Shown here one piece after another: positions 8,301 through 11,127 of a DNA stretch of 11,127 nucleotides (position 1 is its first letter; every line of letters begins with the position of its first letter). Origin of the DNA: Gonium pectorale (taxonomy: Eukaryota > Chlorophyta > Chlorophyceae > Chlamydomonadales > Volvocaceae); NCBI GenBank assembly GCA_001584585.1, contig LSYV01000043.1, forward strand, positions 859,190-870,316, given 5' to 3'. Made by a program: the position numbers and the translations under genes. The notes beneath the pieces were generated by a model, which saw nothing but the letters and a program-made list of their open reading frames with translations, was not told where the DNA came from and did not search any database.

Positions 8301-11083
8301 GGAGGAGGGGGGCAGGGGGGAAGGGTGGAGGGGGGTAGTCAGCAGGGATGGGGGTCTAGTGAGGGGCTGGGATCGGGGGGTTACGCGCGGAACGGCAGAG
8401 GGGGTGCAGGGCGGGTAAGGCCGCCCGCGTCGGGGGTTTACGTGCACGCAGCTCGCCCCCAGTCCCGCACACTCTTGTTAATATGCGCTCAGCACTCATA
8501 TACCCCTGGAAAGAGGAGGGAAGGCATGCGGCCAGCGGCCGGGCGCTTTTCCCCCACAGCAACACTCCAAACCCACCCTGTCCCCGGCGGCCACACAGAG
8601 CTCCCCCACGTGCTGACGGGACTTACGCTGCTGGCGCCCAGCTCGTCGTTGTTCCATCTCCTTTCCCTTCAACTCCCCACCCGATTATGCGTCGACCGCC
8701 GACACGCCCGCCCCGCCCCTCCACCGCCTCACCTTCCTCTACCTCCGCTCTGCCGATTCCAACCTCGGCTTGCCGCCCTCGGACCCTCGCCGCGGACCGC
8801 CGAGCGACCCCTCCCCCCCCGCCCGCCACTCCCCACCCTGCACCCTACACCGGGGGCCCTGGCCCCTCCCTTCCACCCTCAGCGCTCAGCCTGATGTTTC
8901 GACGGTCGGGAGAGGAATGCGCCCCAGGGCTTCTCACTGAGAATGCCTTCCAACCCACTCCCCCTCCCCCTGCACCCCGCCTTTCTCCCCCCGTCCCCAA
9001 TCCCACTACTGCCCCCCCCCTCCCCAGGTCGACTCCGGCAACGCCTTCCCGCCCGACCCCGCCTACCGGCTGGGCTACGTGGCGCAGTTCGGGCGGAGGG
9101 GCAGCGACACGCGCAACATGACCGTCACGCGGAACGAGGTACGGCCGCCATACGGTTGTGCGCGTGTGTGCCGTACTGGGCCGGCGACGTCCGCTTGCCC
9201 TGCGTCTGTGATCCGCCCCCTACAGGGACGGATGGAGGGTGGCGTGCTCGCGGTCGTGCTGTCGTGCTGTCGTGCTGTCGTGCTGTCGTGCTGTCGTGCT
9301 GTCGTGCTGTCGTGCTGTCGTGCTGTCATGCTGTCGTGCTGTCGTCGGTCCGTTATAGCCGTTATTTAGGCGTCGGCCGCGATTCTCTTCGCGAGGGAGG
9401 GATGCGGTGCGCTGGTGTGGCCCTGCGGCGGGCCCCATCCCCTTGGCCCTCCGCATATGAGTACGGCCAGCTGAGGCAAGCACAGCTGGCGCGCAGACAG
9501 AGTACATGGCCCTCGCAACCCCCTTCTCCCCTCCTCCATTCCCCCTCCCGCCCTCCTCGCCCCCTCTCTCCCCTCCTCCCCCTCCTCCCCCTCCCCTCCC
9601 CCTTCCCCAGGGCATCACGGGGGCCAGCGGCACCACGGGATGGTACCTGCACCTCAGCCAGGGGGCCACGCCGGTGCTGCAGGTAATGGTGGTGGTGGTG
9701 GGGCGGAGGGGGCGCGGTTGGGAACTTGGCGGGGGTGTCCACTGGGTTACCGTACGAGGTGTTCTCCACGGAGAAGCCGAAGGAGCACGCCATCCCGATC
9801 CGTTGAGGGGTGAGAGGTGAAGGGTTCCTCTGCCATCGGCTTGCGGGAGCCTTCCCCCATTTGCCCCGTCGCATGACAAGCTGGATGAAGCCTCCCCCTC
9901 GTCGCAACCACCATCCCCACCTTTTCCCCCGGGCTTCTCTACTGAGAATGCCTTCCAACCCTCTATCCCCACCTTTTCCCCCTCCCCCTCCCCACCTTCG
10001 CCCCCCCTTCCCACCTTCGCCTTCCCTCCCCACCGCCGTTGTTCATTCTCCTTTCCCTTCAACTCCCCCCCACCTTCCCCCCCCCCACCCCGCAGGTGTT
10101 CCTGACGCAAGTGCCCCCGGGGACCAGCTTGGTGTTCGCCACGAGGTACCCGCCAGGTGGGATGGGTGGGTGGGTGTAAAGGGGAACCGGCGGGGTGTGT
10201 GGCATGCCTATGTGTGTCAAGGGGGGGATATGTCTGATGAGGGCCCCGGAACGGGAAGCGAGCGAGGATGTGTGTGTGGGGGGGGAGGGTGGCGTCGGGG
10301 GGGGCGCTCGGGGGGGGGCCGACGCCCGCAGGAGCGAGCTGCCGCAAGGGGTGGGGAGACGCGGGATGCTAGCAGCCGTGGGAGGGGAGAGGAGTGGCAG
10401 GGGTGTGGGCGGAGGGCGGTGTTGCTGAGGAGAGGGTCCCGGATGCATGGCGTCACTCGCTGGCTCCCCGCCCGCCCGCCCGCCTTGGTGCAGCGAGTAC
10501 CCTCCGCCGCCTCACGAGCCCCCGTCTGCTCCCCGCTGCCAGCCCACCCGCCCCGCCCTGCCCCGGCCCACCCAACGCCCTGGCCCCGGCCCACGCTCCA
10601 CCCCACGCCCCGCCCGCCCCGGCCCACCCCAGGCACCACCTTCTCCGTCTCCCGCGTCTTCGCCTGGTACCCCGCGCTCAGCTCGGCCCTCGCGCCCGCC
10701 GCCAACCTGGGCGAGGTGCTGGCGGGCGCAGGCGACCGCTACTGGTTCAGCGGCAAGCACCTGTACGTCAAGATAGTGGACCCCGGTGAGTGCGGCAGGA
10801 GCGTACGGTAGTAGTGTACGACGCGCCGGCAAGGATGGATGTGGGTGCCGTACGGTATGTGTGATGTACGGGGATGCAGTGTGGCGGCCGCGGTTGTGGG
10901 ACTGCCATCTCCTCCCGCGTCCCGCCCACCGTGCCACACCCCCTCCCCCTCCCCCTCCTCCCCCTCCCCCCCCCAGGCGACGCGTCCGTCGACCCGCCCT
11001 TCAGCGCGGGCGGCGCCACGGTGTGGGGCACCCGCTACTTCAGCGCCTGGTACTGGATCAACGTAACGCGCATGGGCGGGCAG
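389..11083 (+). CDS. CEMIP/TMEM2-like G8 and beta-helix protein, 21 internal exons, partial at both ends
   Basis: Exons: 389-522, 1369-1526, 1878-1989, 2241-2311, 3026-3096, 3765-3847, 4089-4196, 4806-4880, 5158-5220, 5504-5595, 5828-5929, 6227-6275, 6543-6697, 7137-7289, 7688-7812, 8018-8196, 9028-9138, 9611-9682, 10096-10156, 10633-10785, 10977-11083. All introns are GT-AG and phases match at every junction, giving 2234 nt (744 complete codons) with no stop. Residue 1 is the first full codon, Val at 391. Residues 1-20 are a G8-domain tail ending LDLHG, followed by WTRL (27-30) and a post-G8 segment. The beta-helix region holds GAYPFHWHNAG (152-162), IHGTNN (185-190), DGVEEGN (210-216) and NPNN (264-267). 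The CEMIP-type C-terminal region includes PPGTTFS (656-662). Sequons lie at N367, N449, N606 and N737, with no membrane segment seen. Family proteins of about 1360-1380 residues act at the cell surface or are secreted, and animal members bind or degrade hyaluronan. That activity cannot be assumed here. The signal peptide, the start of G8 and the C-terminus lie outside the window. Fibrocystin-L-like proteins are the main alternative. Confidence 0.92.
523..1368 (+). other. Intron 1 (846 bp)
   Basis: This is the longest intron in the window. It contains a GA microsatellite near 640-651, a 13-bp direct repeat (GACTGGGTGCAGG at 821-833 and 913-925), and the 16-bp palindromic minisatellite at 1048-1111. 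I see no conserved coding segment, and exons 1 and 2 join smoothly in the family alignment expected from memory. Confidence 0.8.
1048..1111. repeat. 16-bp palindromic minisatellite, four units
   Basis: The unit CGGACGACTCGAGTCC is repeated head to tail four times. The second unit has GGG in place of GAG, and the last unit diverges at its final bases. Each intact unit carries the 10-bp palindrome GACTCGAGTC, so neighbouring units can fold as small cruciforms or hairpins. It lies inside intron 1. Confidence 0.93.
1369..1526 (+). CDS. Exon 2: post-G8 segment (residues 45-97)
   Basis: The acceptor is ACACAG at 1363-1368. The exon reads DAVPWRPGQLLMVATSLY, then NEVAAVQSV, then TVVLQSALQYPHYG. This matches the family pattern of a tryptophan, a G-(D/Q) turn, a hydrophobic VATS-type strand, a charged stretch and a closing HYG just after the G8 domain. 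It ends with GG of a split glycine codon before GTGCGC (phase 2). It also contains one CGTACG site at 1483. Confidence 0.93.
1527..1877 (+). other. Intron 2 (351 bp) with internal tandem duplication
   Basis: The intron starts at GTGCGC and ends GGCAG. Most of its middle consists of an imperfect tandem duplication, listed separately. The 3' part is a CCCC/CT-rich tract. No coding segment is visible. Confidence 0.82.
1634..1849 (+). repeat. Imperfect tandem duplication of about 108-121 bp in intron 2
   Basis: Copy 1 begins about 1634 and copy 2 about 1755. Both start with GCTGCTGG and then carry TGTGGGATCCGG (1658 and 1766), followed by a similar CTGGGACCTGCCCTTCGCC / CCGGGCCCTGCCCTTTGCC stretch and a TTCCTTC/TCTCCCC pyrimidine tract. 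Copy 1 has about 13 extra bases between the first two anchors. Confidence 0.8.
1878..1989 (+). CDS. Exon 3: start of the beta-helix region (residues 98-134)
   Basis: The first base C completes the GGC glycine codon from exon 2. The exon then reads GPEYQTEVGLL, SRSILLQSW and GGHVKIMGQ. A conserved EVGLL(S/T)R(N/S)I strand followed by a polar loop and a G-x-I/V strand marks the first helical rung in this family. The donor is GTGGGC at 1990 (phase 0). No neighbouring frame gives a family-like reading. Confidence 0.93.
2241..2311 (+). CDS. Exon 4: GQ...YPFHW rung (residues 135-158)
   Basis: The exon follows acceptor GTACAG and reads GRLEGVLSYRMGQRNVLGAY then PFH, with the first two bases of Trp158. 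The MGQ turn followed by a glycine and YPFHWH is one of the strongest signatures of the CEMIP/TMEM2/fibrocystin-L family. The 5' splice site is GTGCGG at 2312, and the codon closes with the first G of exon 5. Confidence 0.95.
2356..2401. repeat. Alternating GT/GC dinucleotide tract
   Basis: About 45 bp of nearly perfect purine-pyrimidine alternation: a GT run followed by GCGCGC, GTGCGCGTGCG and GTGTG. Such tracts can adopt Z-DNA under negative supercoiling and are length-variable. The tract is intronic. Confidence 0.9.
2593..2828 (+). repeat. Imperfect tandem duplication, about 116-bp unit, intron 4
   Basis: Copy 1 (2593-2708) and copy 2 (2709-about 2828) both begin with the identical block GAGAGGGGGTTGAAGGAGGG and continue with GCGG. 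Next come a TATG(C/T)GT segment, GCCGCCG(G/C)TTGAGGGC, and a shared CACCAAAGGCCCT near the 3' end. The middles are clearly diverged with small indels, so the duplication is not recent. Confidence 0.87.
2950..2976 (+). repeat. Intronic hairpin word, copy A (intron 4)
   Basis: The sequence is GGCTTCTCTACTGAGACCGC plus CTACCAA. It shares the GGCTTCTCTACTGAGA core with copies B and D and has drifted downstream of it. The stem TTCTC/GAGA with loop TACT is kept apart from one closing pair. Upstream bases TTCGACG and ATGCGCC are shared with copy C. It lies about 50 bp before the acceptor of exon 5. Confidence 0.88.
3026..3096 (+). CDS. Exon 5: HNAGN...FNSFYRC rung (residues 158-182)
   Basis: The first G completes Trp158. 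The exon reads HNAGNAQGVSYARDCAVFNS then FYR and the T of Cys182. The R-D-C strand and N-S-F-x-R-C turn are typical of the family's helix region. The donor is a consensus GTGAGT at 3097. The phase-1 end pairs with the GC that opens exon 6. Confidence 0.94.
3097..3764 (+). other. Intron 5 (668 bp)
   Basis: A consensus GTGAGT start, then GTGTG-rich and G-rich sequence with no obvious long repeat and no family-like exon. An open frame runs through its 3' part into exon 6 by chance. The acceptor used is ACGCAG at 3759-3764, chosen because it alone gives the conserved RCFVIHGTNN junction in frame. Confidence 0.8.
3765..3847 (+). CDS. Exon 6: IHGTNN...CFYLE rung (residues 182-209)
   Basis: GC completes Cys182, followed by FVIHGTNNLVLTDNVAFH and VDGSCFYLE. 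I(H)GTNN-L-V-x-DNV, then G-x-C-F-x-L-E, is the best-known family signature for consecutive beta-helix turns. Fungal, plant and animal relatives keep the paired asparagines and the terminal E-D/E-G. The donor is GTACGG at 3848 (phase 0). Confidence 0.96.
4089..4196 (+). CDS. Exon 7: DGVEEGN...NLG rung (residues 210-245)
   Basis: This 36-codon exon follows the CCCACAG acceptor. DGVEEGNWLQRNLGAFVHVI continues directly from FYLE in exon 6, reproducing the conserved LEDG-x-E-x-GN-x-L-x-x-NLG run. The remainder, rich in Gly and Thr and ending TFVQ, is the variable loop before the NPNN motif. The donor is GTGGGT at 4197 (phase 0). Confidence 0.95.
4197..4805 (+). other. Intron 7 (609 bp)
   Basis: The intron begins G-rich, contains a T-rich patch ending TTTTTTGCAG near 4325 that resembles a decoy acceptor, passes through mixed GC-rich sequence and ends in a long C-rich tract before CCCCAG. 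I see no repeat array and no conserved exon. Family proteins need no extra residues between exons 7 and 8. Confidence 0.8.
4806..4880 (+). CDS. Exon 8: NPNN motif (residues 246-270)
   Basis: This 25-codon exon reads GPNLAHPADAAAGVFYAA then NPNNAFK. The aromatic-A-NP-x-N motif is conserved in CEMIP, TMEM2 and fibrocystin-L. The exon has phase 0 at both ends and a GTGCGT donor at 4881, so it could be skipped without shifting the frame. Confidence 0.95.
5158..5220 (+). CDS. Exon 9: DNAASGG...GFNF (residues 271-291)
   Basis: The 21 codons read DNAASGGFAGFNFPVLPEPI then G. It continues NPNNAFK with the conserved (D/N)-N-x-A-x-G-x-x-x-x-G-F strand. The acceptor is CCCCCAG, and the donor is GTGCGC at 5221. 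It is phase 0 on both sides. Confidence 0.94.
5504..5595 (+). CDS. Exon 10: FDGNTAHSS rung (residues 292-322)
   Basis: The exon reads DHRWMRTTLNPSRRPLKLFD, then GNTAHSSGYF and the first two bases of Trp322. The P-L-x-x-F-x-x-N-x-A/V-H-S motif is a strong family signature. The exon ends before GTGCGG at 5596. The split codon TG|G closes with exon 11. Confidence 0.95.
5828..5929 (+). CDS. Exon 11: beta-helix spacer (residues 322-356)
   Basis: After acceptor GTACAG the exon gives the final G of Trp322, then IMAGGIYVGGKLWVNDADGG, KLYYSSGRYEMDT and CG of an arginine codon. The sequence is glycine-, tyrosine- and aspartate-rich and less conserved than its neighbours. It is assigned from phase, the donor GTGGGT at 5930 and continuity with exons 10 and 12. 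Confidence 0.9.
6227..6275 (+). CDS. Exon 12: shortest exon, sequon N367 (residues 356-372)
   Basis: At 49 bp this is the smallest exon. C completes Arg356, followed by DDTGTQLAFQNFTNNK. The L-A-F-x-N-F-x-x-N strand matches the family position that precedes an aromatic-rich turn. NFT is an N-glycosylation sequon. No other AG lies close upstream, so the acceptor at 6225-6226 is well fixed. The donor is GTGCGC. Confidence 0.88.
6543..6697 (+). CDS. Exon 13: W-rich helix rungs (residues 373-424)
   Basis: The 155-bp exon reads VWLAQWGISHWGARVRVVGW, EAHDCTRGANIFGLALLG and NALVNGRSANADA. The pattern of W followed by two strands and a D-C turn fits further beta-helix turns. It ends CA before a consensus GTGAGT at 6698. 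The glutamine codon closes with the first G of exon 14. Confidence 0.93.
6698..7136 (+). other. Intron 13 (439 bp), GTACG-rich and minisatellite-bearing
   Basis: The first 80 bp contain several GTACG and TACGT words, followed by the 9-bp minisatellite (6806-6895). Another CGTACGTACG cluster lies at 6995-7004. The 3' end is C-rich with CACACA runs before CCCCAG. The intron sequence happens to stay open in two frames through the minisatellite. Confidence 0.82.
6806..6895. repeat. 9-bp minisatellite GCGATGTGT, ten perfect units
   Basis: Ten head-to-tail units of GCGATGTGT with no visible substitution, flanked by partial TGCGTGCG and GCGTGC. Because 9 is a multiple of 3, the array stays open in several frames and would encode a Cys-Asp-Val triplet repeat. 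It lies in intron 13 and is not supported as coding. Perfect identity suggests recent expansion. Confidence 0.96.
7137..7289 (+). CDS. Exon 14: I-x-G-x-x-x-YD strand, sequon N449 (residues 424-475)
   Basis: After G completes Gln424 the exon reads YPAGDHDPIAGFRWYD, then TRVMTILSNVTFSNYAYQ and a GGRQSVWF-like strand ending MVH. P-I-x-G-x-x-x-YD followed by N-x-T-F is a recognisable CEMIP/TMEM2 segment. NVT is a sequon. The donor is GTGTGT at 7290, leaving AG of Ser475. Confidence 0.93.
7290..7687 (+). other. Intron 14 (398 bp) with hairpin-word copy B
   Basis: The 5' part is GTGTG/GGGGG-rich and the 3' half C-rich. Copy B of the hairpin word is at 7484-7510, about 180 bp before the acceptor TGCCAG. 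No coding segment is seen, and exons 14 and 15 join in phase. Confidence 0.82.
7484..7510 (+). repeat. Intronic hairpin word, copy B (intron 14)
   Basis: GGCTTCTCTACTGAGAATGC plus CTTCCAA, identical over 27 bp to copy D. TTCTC and GAGAA are perfect complements around a TACT loop, and the outer GGC/GCC can pair with a single bulged T. Confidence 0.93.
7688..7812 (+). CDS. Exon 15: residues 475-517
   Basis: C completes Ser475. The exon reads DEFKPAYISASRGIAYRNVD, GRALVNNPPVDTGAG and RYFNWI with the first G of Asp517. The strand-loop-strand followed by a F/W-rich end leads into the DHDGS motif of exon 16, as in CEMIP-type proteins. The donor is GTGCGG at 7813 (phase 1). Confidence 0.92.
8018..8196 (+). 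CDS. Exon 16: DHDGS and PDC segment (residues 517-576)
   Basis: This is the longest exon (179 bp). AC completes Asp517, followed by HDGSATLRGKPSLVTSWP and AWWNLGPDCAWQ. The remainder runs through a W-C-D-Y loop to LEVRVPGWTVP. The D-x-DGS motif followed by a variable strand and a W-x-x-x-P-x-C turn is the CEMIP/TMEM2 pattern that closes the beta-helix half. The donor is GTGAGG at 8197. Confidence 0.94.
8200..8345 (+). repeat. G-run tract, candidate G-quadruplex region
   Basis: Dense runs of three to nine Gs on the + (sense) strand, including repeated GGGGTGGGGGG blocks, directly after the exon 16 donor. Such runs could fold in the pre-mRNA or displaced DNA strand. This is structural potential only; no function is shown by sequence. 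Confidence 0.75.
8647..8678 (+). repeat. 32-bp shared intronic word, copy 1 (intron 16)
   Basis: CGTTGTTCCATCTCCTTTCC plus CTTCAACTCCCC. It matches 30 of 32 bases of the copy in intron 18 at 10037-10068. It is more complex than the surrounding C/T-rich filler, so chance similarity is unlikely. Confidence 0.85.
8928..8953 (+). repeat. Intronic hairpin word, copy C (intron 16)
   Basis: GGCTTCTCACTGAGAATGCC plus TTCCAA. Compared with copies B and D it lacks one T in the loop (ACT in place of TACT), so the TTCTC/GAGAA stem is kept. It lies about 75 bp before the exon 17 acceptor. Upstream bases resemble copy A. Confidence 0.92.
9028..9138 (+). CDS. Exon 17: sequon N606 (residues 577-613)
   Basis: The 37 codons read VDSGNAFPPDPAYRLGYVAQ, FGRRGSDTRNMTVTRNE. 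NMT is a sequon. It lies in the less conserved stretch between the PDC turn and the PPGTTFS motif, and is assigned from phase 0 at both ends, an acceptor after CCCCTCCCCAG and the donor GTACGG at 9139. Confidence 0.9.
9139..9610 (+). other. Intron 17 (472 bp) with 8-bp minisatellite
   Basis: The intron starts with a GTACGG-rich stretch, carries the 8-bp array (9253-9340) and a short GC-clamped hairpin CGCG...CGCG near 9380, and ends in a long CCCTCC tract before TTCCCCAG. No coding segment is seen. Confidence 0.82.
9253..9340. repeat. 8-bp minisatellite GTCGTGCT, eleven units
   Basis: Eleven tandem GTCGTGCT units, with one substitution (GTCATGCT at 9325-9332), followed by a degenerate GTCGTCGG. 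The unit length is not a multiple of three, so a reading frame through it cycles through three frames. It is intronic. Confidence 0.95.
9611..9682 (+). CDS. Exon 18: residues 614-637
   Basis: The 24 codons read GITGASGTTGWYLHLSQG then ATPVLQ. A hydrophobic strand with W-Y-L-H-L fits the beta-sandwich-like C-terminal half of CEMIP relatives. It is phase 0 on both sides, with acceptor TTCCCCAG and donor GTAATG, the only GTAA-type donor used. Confidence 0.9.
9758..9778 (-). repeat. Inverted relative of the hairpin word (intron 18)
   Basis: Read on the minus strand: GGCTTCTCCGTGGAGAACAC plus C. The stem arms TTCTC and GAGAA and the leading GGC are identical to copies A-D, while the four-base loop differs (CGTG versus TACT). 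This could be a diverged inverted copy or chance convergence. Confidence 0.55.
9932..9958 (+). repeat. Intronic hairpin word, copy D (intron 18)
   Basis: GGCTTCTCTACTGAGAATGC plus CTTCCAA, identical to copy B over 27 bp and followed by CC(C/T)-rich sequence as in copies B and C. It lies about 140 bp before the exon 19 acceptor. Confidence 0.93.
10037..10068 (+). repeat. 32-bp shared intronic word, copy 2 (intron 18)
   Basis: CGTTGTTCATTCTCCTTTCC plus CTTCAACTCCCC, 30 of 32 bases identical to the intron 16 copy. Here it follows the hairpin word, whereas in intron 16 it precedes it. Confidence 0.85.
10096..10156 (+). CDS. Exon 19: residues 638-658
   Basis: The exon reads VFLTQVPPGTSLVFATRYPP with the first G of Gly658. 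An internal GTACCC at 10146 is a possible alternative donor, but only the GTGGGA donor at 10157 gives the phase 1 end that rebuilds RYPPGTTFS, the conserved (Y/R)-P-x-GTTFS motif of CEMIP and TMEM2. Confidence 0.92.
10157..10632 (+). other. Intron 19 (476 bp)
   Basis: The 5' half is G-rich with GTGTGTGGGGGGG runs. The 3' half is C-rich with repeated CCGCCC/GCCC words, ending CCCCAG. I see no repeat array, no copy of the intronic words and no exon-like segment. Confidence 0.8.
10633..10785 (+). CDS. Exon 20: GTTFS...YVKI segment (residues 658-709)
   Basis: GC completes Gly658. The exon reads TTFSVSRVFAWYPALSSALA, then a helical Ala/Leu stretch, DRYWFSGKHLYVKIVDP and the first G of Gly709. In CEMIP-type proteins GTTFS is followed by a variable segment and a Y-(Y/W)-(W/F) ... 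L-x-(L/V)-K-(L/I) strand. The donor is a consensus GTGAGT at 10786. Confidence 0.95.
10977..11083 (+). CDS. Exon 21: last exon in window, sequon N737 (residues 709-744)
   Basis: GC completes Gly709, followed by DASVDPPFSAGGATVWGT, RYFSAWYWINVTRMGGQ. NVT is a sequon. The favoured donor is GTGAGC at 11084 (phase 0). GTAACG at 11063 is an in-frame alternative that would drop seven residues, including the sequon. The next exon is outside the window. Confidence 0.87.
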
Positions 11084-11127
11084 GTGAGCAGCAGGCGGCG
11101 GCCAGTGGGGGTTTGGGGGGGGGCGCG
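11084..11127 (+). other. Start of intron 21, truncated by the window end
   Basis: The stretch begins GTGAGC and quickly becomes G-rich, like the 5' ends of the other introns. The next exon of the gene lies beyond the window. Confidence 0.8.

Larger units (their letters stand above)
8197..9027 (+). other. Intron 16 (831 bp), strongly polarised and repeat-bearing
   Basis: The first 150 bp are almost uninterrupted G runs (8200-8345), which could form G-quadruplexes. Mixed sequence follows, with one 32-bp word (8647-8678), then C-rich sequence with hairpin-word copy C (8928-8953) and a poly-C acceptor tract. No conserved exon is seen between WTVP and VDSGN. Confidence 0.82.
9683..10095 (+). other. 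Intron 18 (413 bp) with three repeat words
   Basis: The intron contains an inverted relative of the hairpin word (9758-9778, minus strand), copy D in direct orientation (9932-9958) and the 32-bp word (10037-10068), then C-rich sequence to CCGCAG. A minus-strand open frame spans it, but its neighbours give no support for a gene. Confidence 0.82.

Noticed and set aside
10147..10156. GTACCC donor at 10146 for exon 19
   Set aside because: Its phase 2 end cannot join the exon 20 reading frame. The GTGGGA donor at 10157 rebuilds RYPPGTTFS.
9220..10347. Minus-strand open frame of 375 codons, including a GFSVEN-like peptide
   Set aside because: The GFS(V/T)EN peptides seen in several frames come from the dispersed hairpin word, not from a shared protein domain. 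The frame also reads through the 8-bp minisatellite.
1..11127. CRISPR array, prokaryotic operon, tRNA or rRNA genes, or an intact transposon
   Set aside because: The tandem arrays have no spacer pattern. There are no ribosome-binding sites, cloverleaf or rRNA signatures, and I see no transposase or reverse transcriptase motif in any frame.

Overview
The window is best read as the interior of one large, intron-rich nuclear gene on the + strand of a green alga, probably a volvocine relative of Chlamydomonas. The evidence for that lineage is very high GC, third codon positions that are almost always G or C, many short exons split by introns of about 190-850 bp, donors mostly of the form GTG(C/A/G)G, CAG acceptors after C-rich tracts, and abundant GT/GC microsatellites and minisatellites. 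The species assignment is an inference.

I traced 21 consecutive exons between 389 and 11083. All 20 complete introns are GT-AG, and every codon split across a junction closes in frame. They give one uninterrupted fragment of 744 complete codons. Both ends of the gene lie outside the window: the first exon begins in the middle of a codon, and the last ends at a donor at 11084. The protein fragment resembles the CEMIP (KIAA1199) / TMEM2 (CEMIP2) / fibrocystin-L family. It runs from the tail of a G8 domain, through the post-G8 segment and the repetitive right-handed beta-helix region, into the CEMIP-type C-terminal part. Four N-glycosylation sequons fit a secreted or lumenal location. No membrane segment is visible in this part.

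Layout: 1-388 is the 3' part of an upstream intron. Exons 1-2 (389-1526) hold the G8 tail and post-G8 segment. Exons 3-10 (1878-5595) hold the most conserved beta-helix block, with family signatures around YPFHWHNAG, IHGTNN, DGVEEGN and NPNN. Exons 11-15 (5828-7812) continue the helical repeats. Exons 16-21 (8018-11083) carry the CEMIP-like C-terminal region. No second gene, RNA gene, CRISPR array or intact transposon was found. The long open frames on the minus strand and in intronic frames are by-products of C/G-rich composition.

The introns hold most of the unexplained structure. There is a 27-bp hairpin-forming word in four introns with one inverted relative, a second 32-bp word shared by two introns, three minisatellites (16, 9 and 8 bp units), two imperfect tandem duplications of about 110 bp, an alternating GT/GC tract, an excess of the palindrome CGTACG, and a repeated G-rich-start to C-rich-end polarity within introns.
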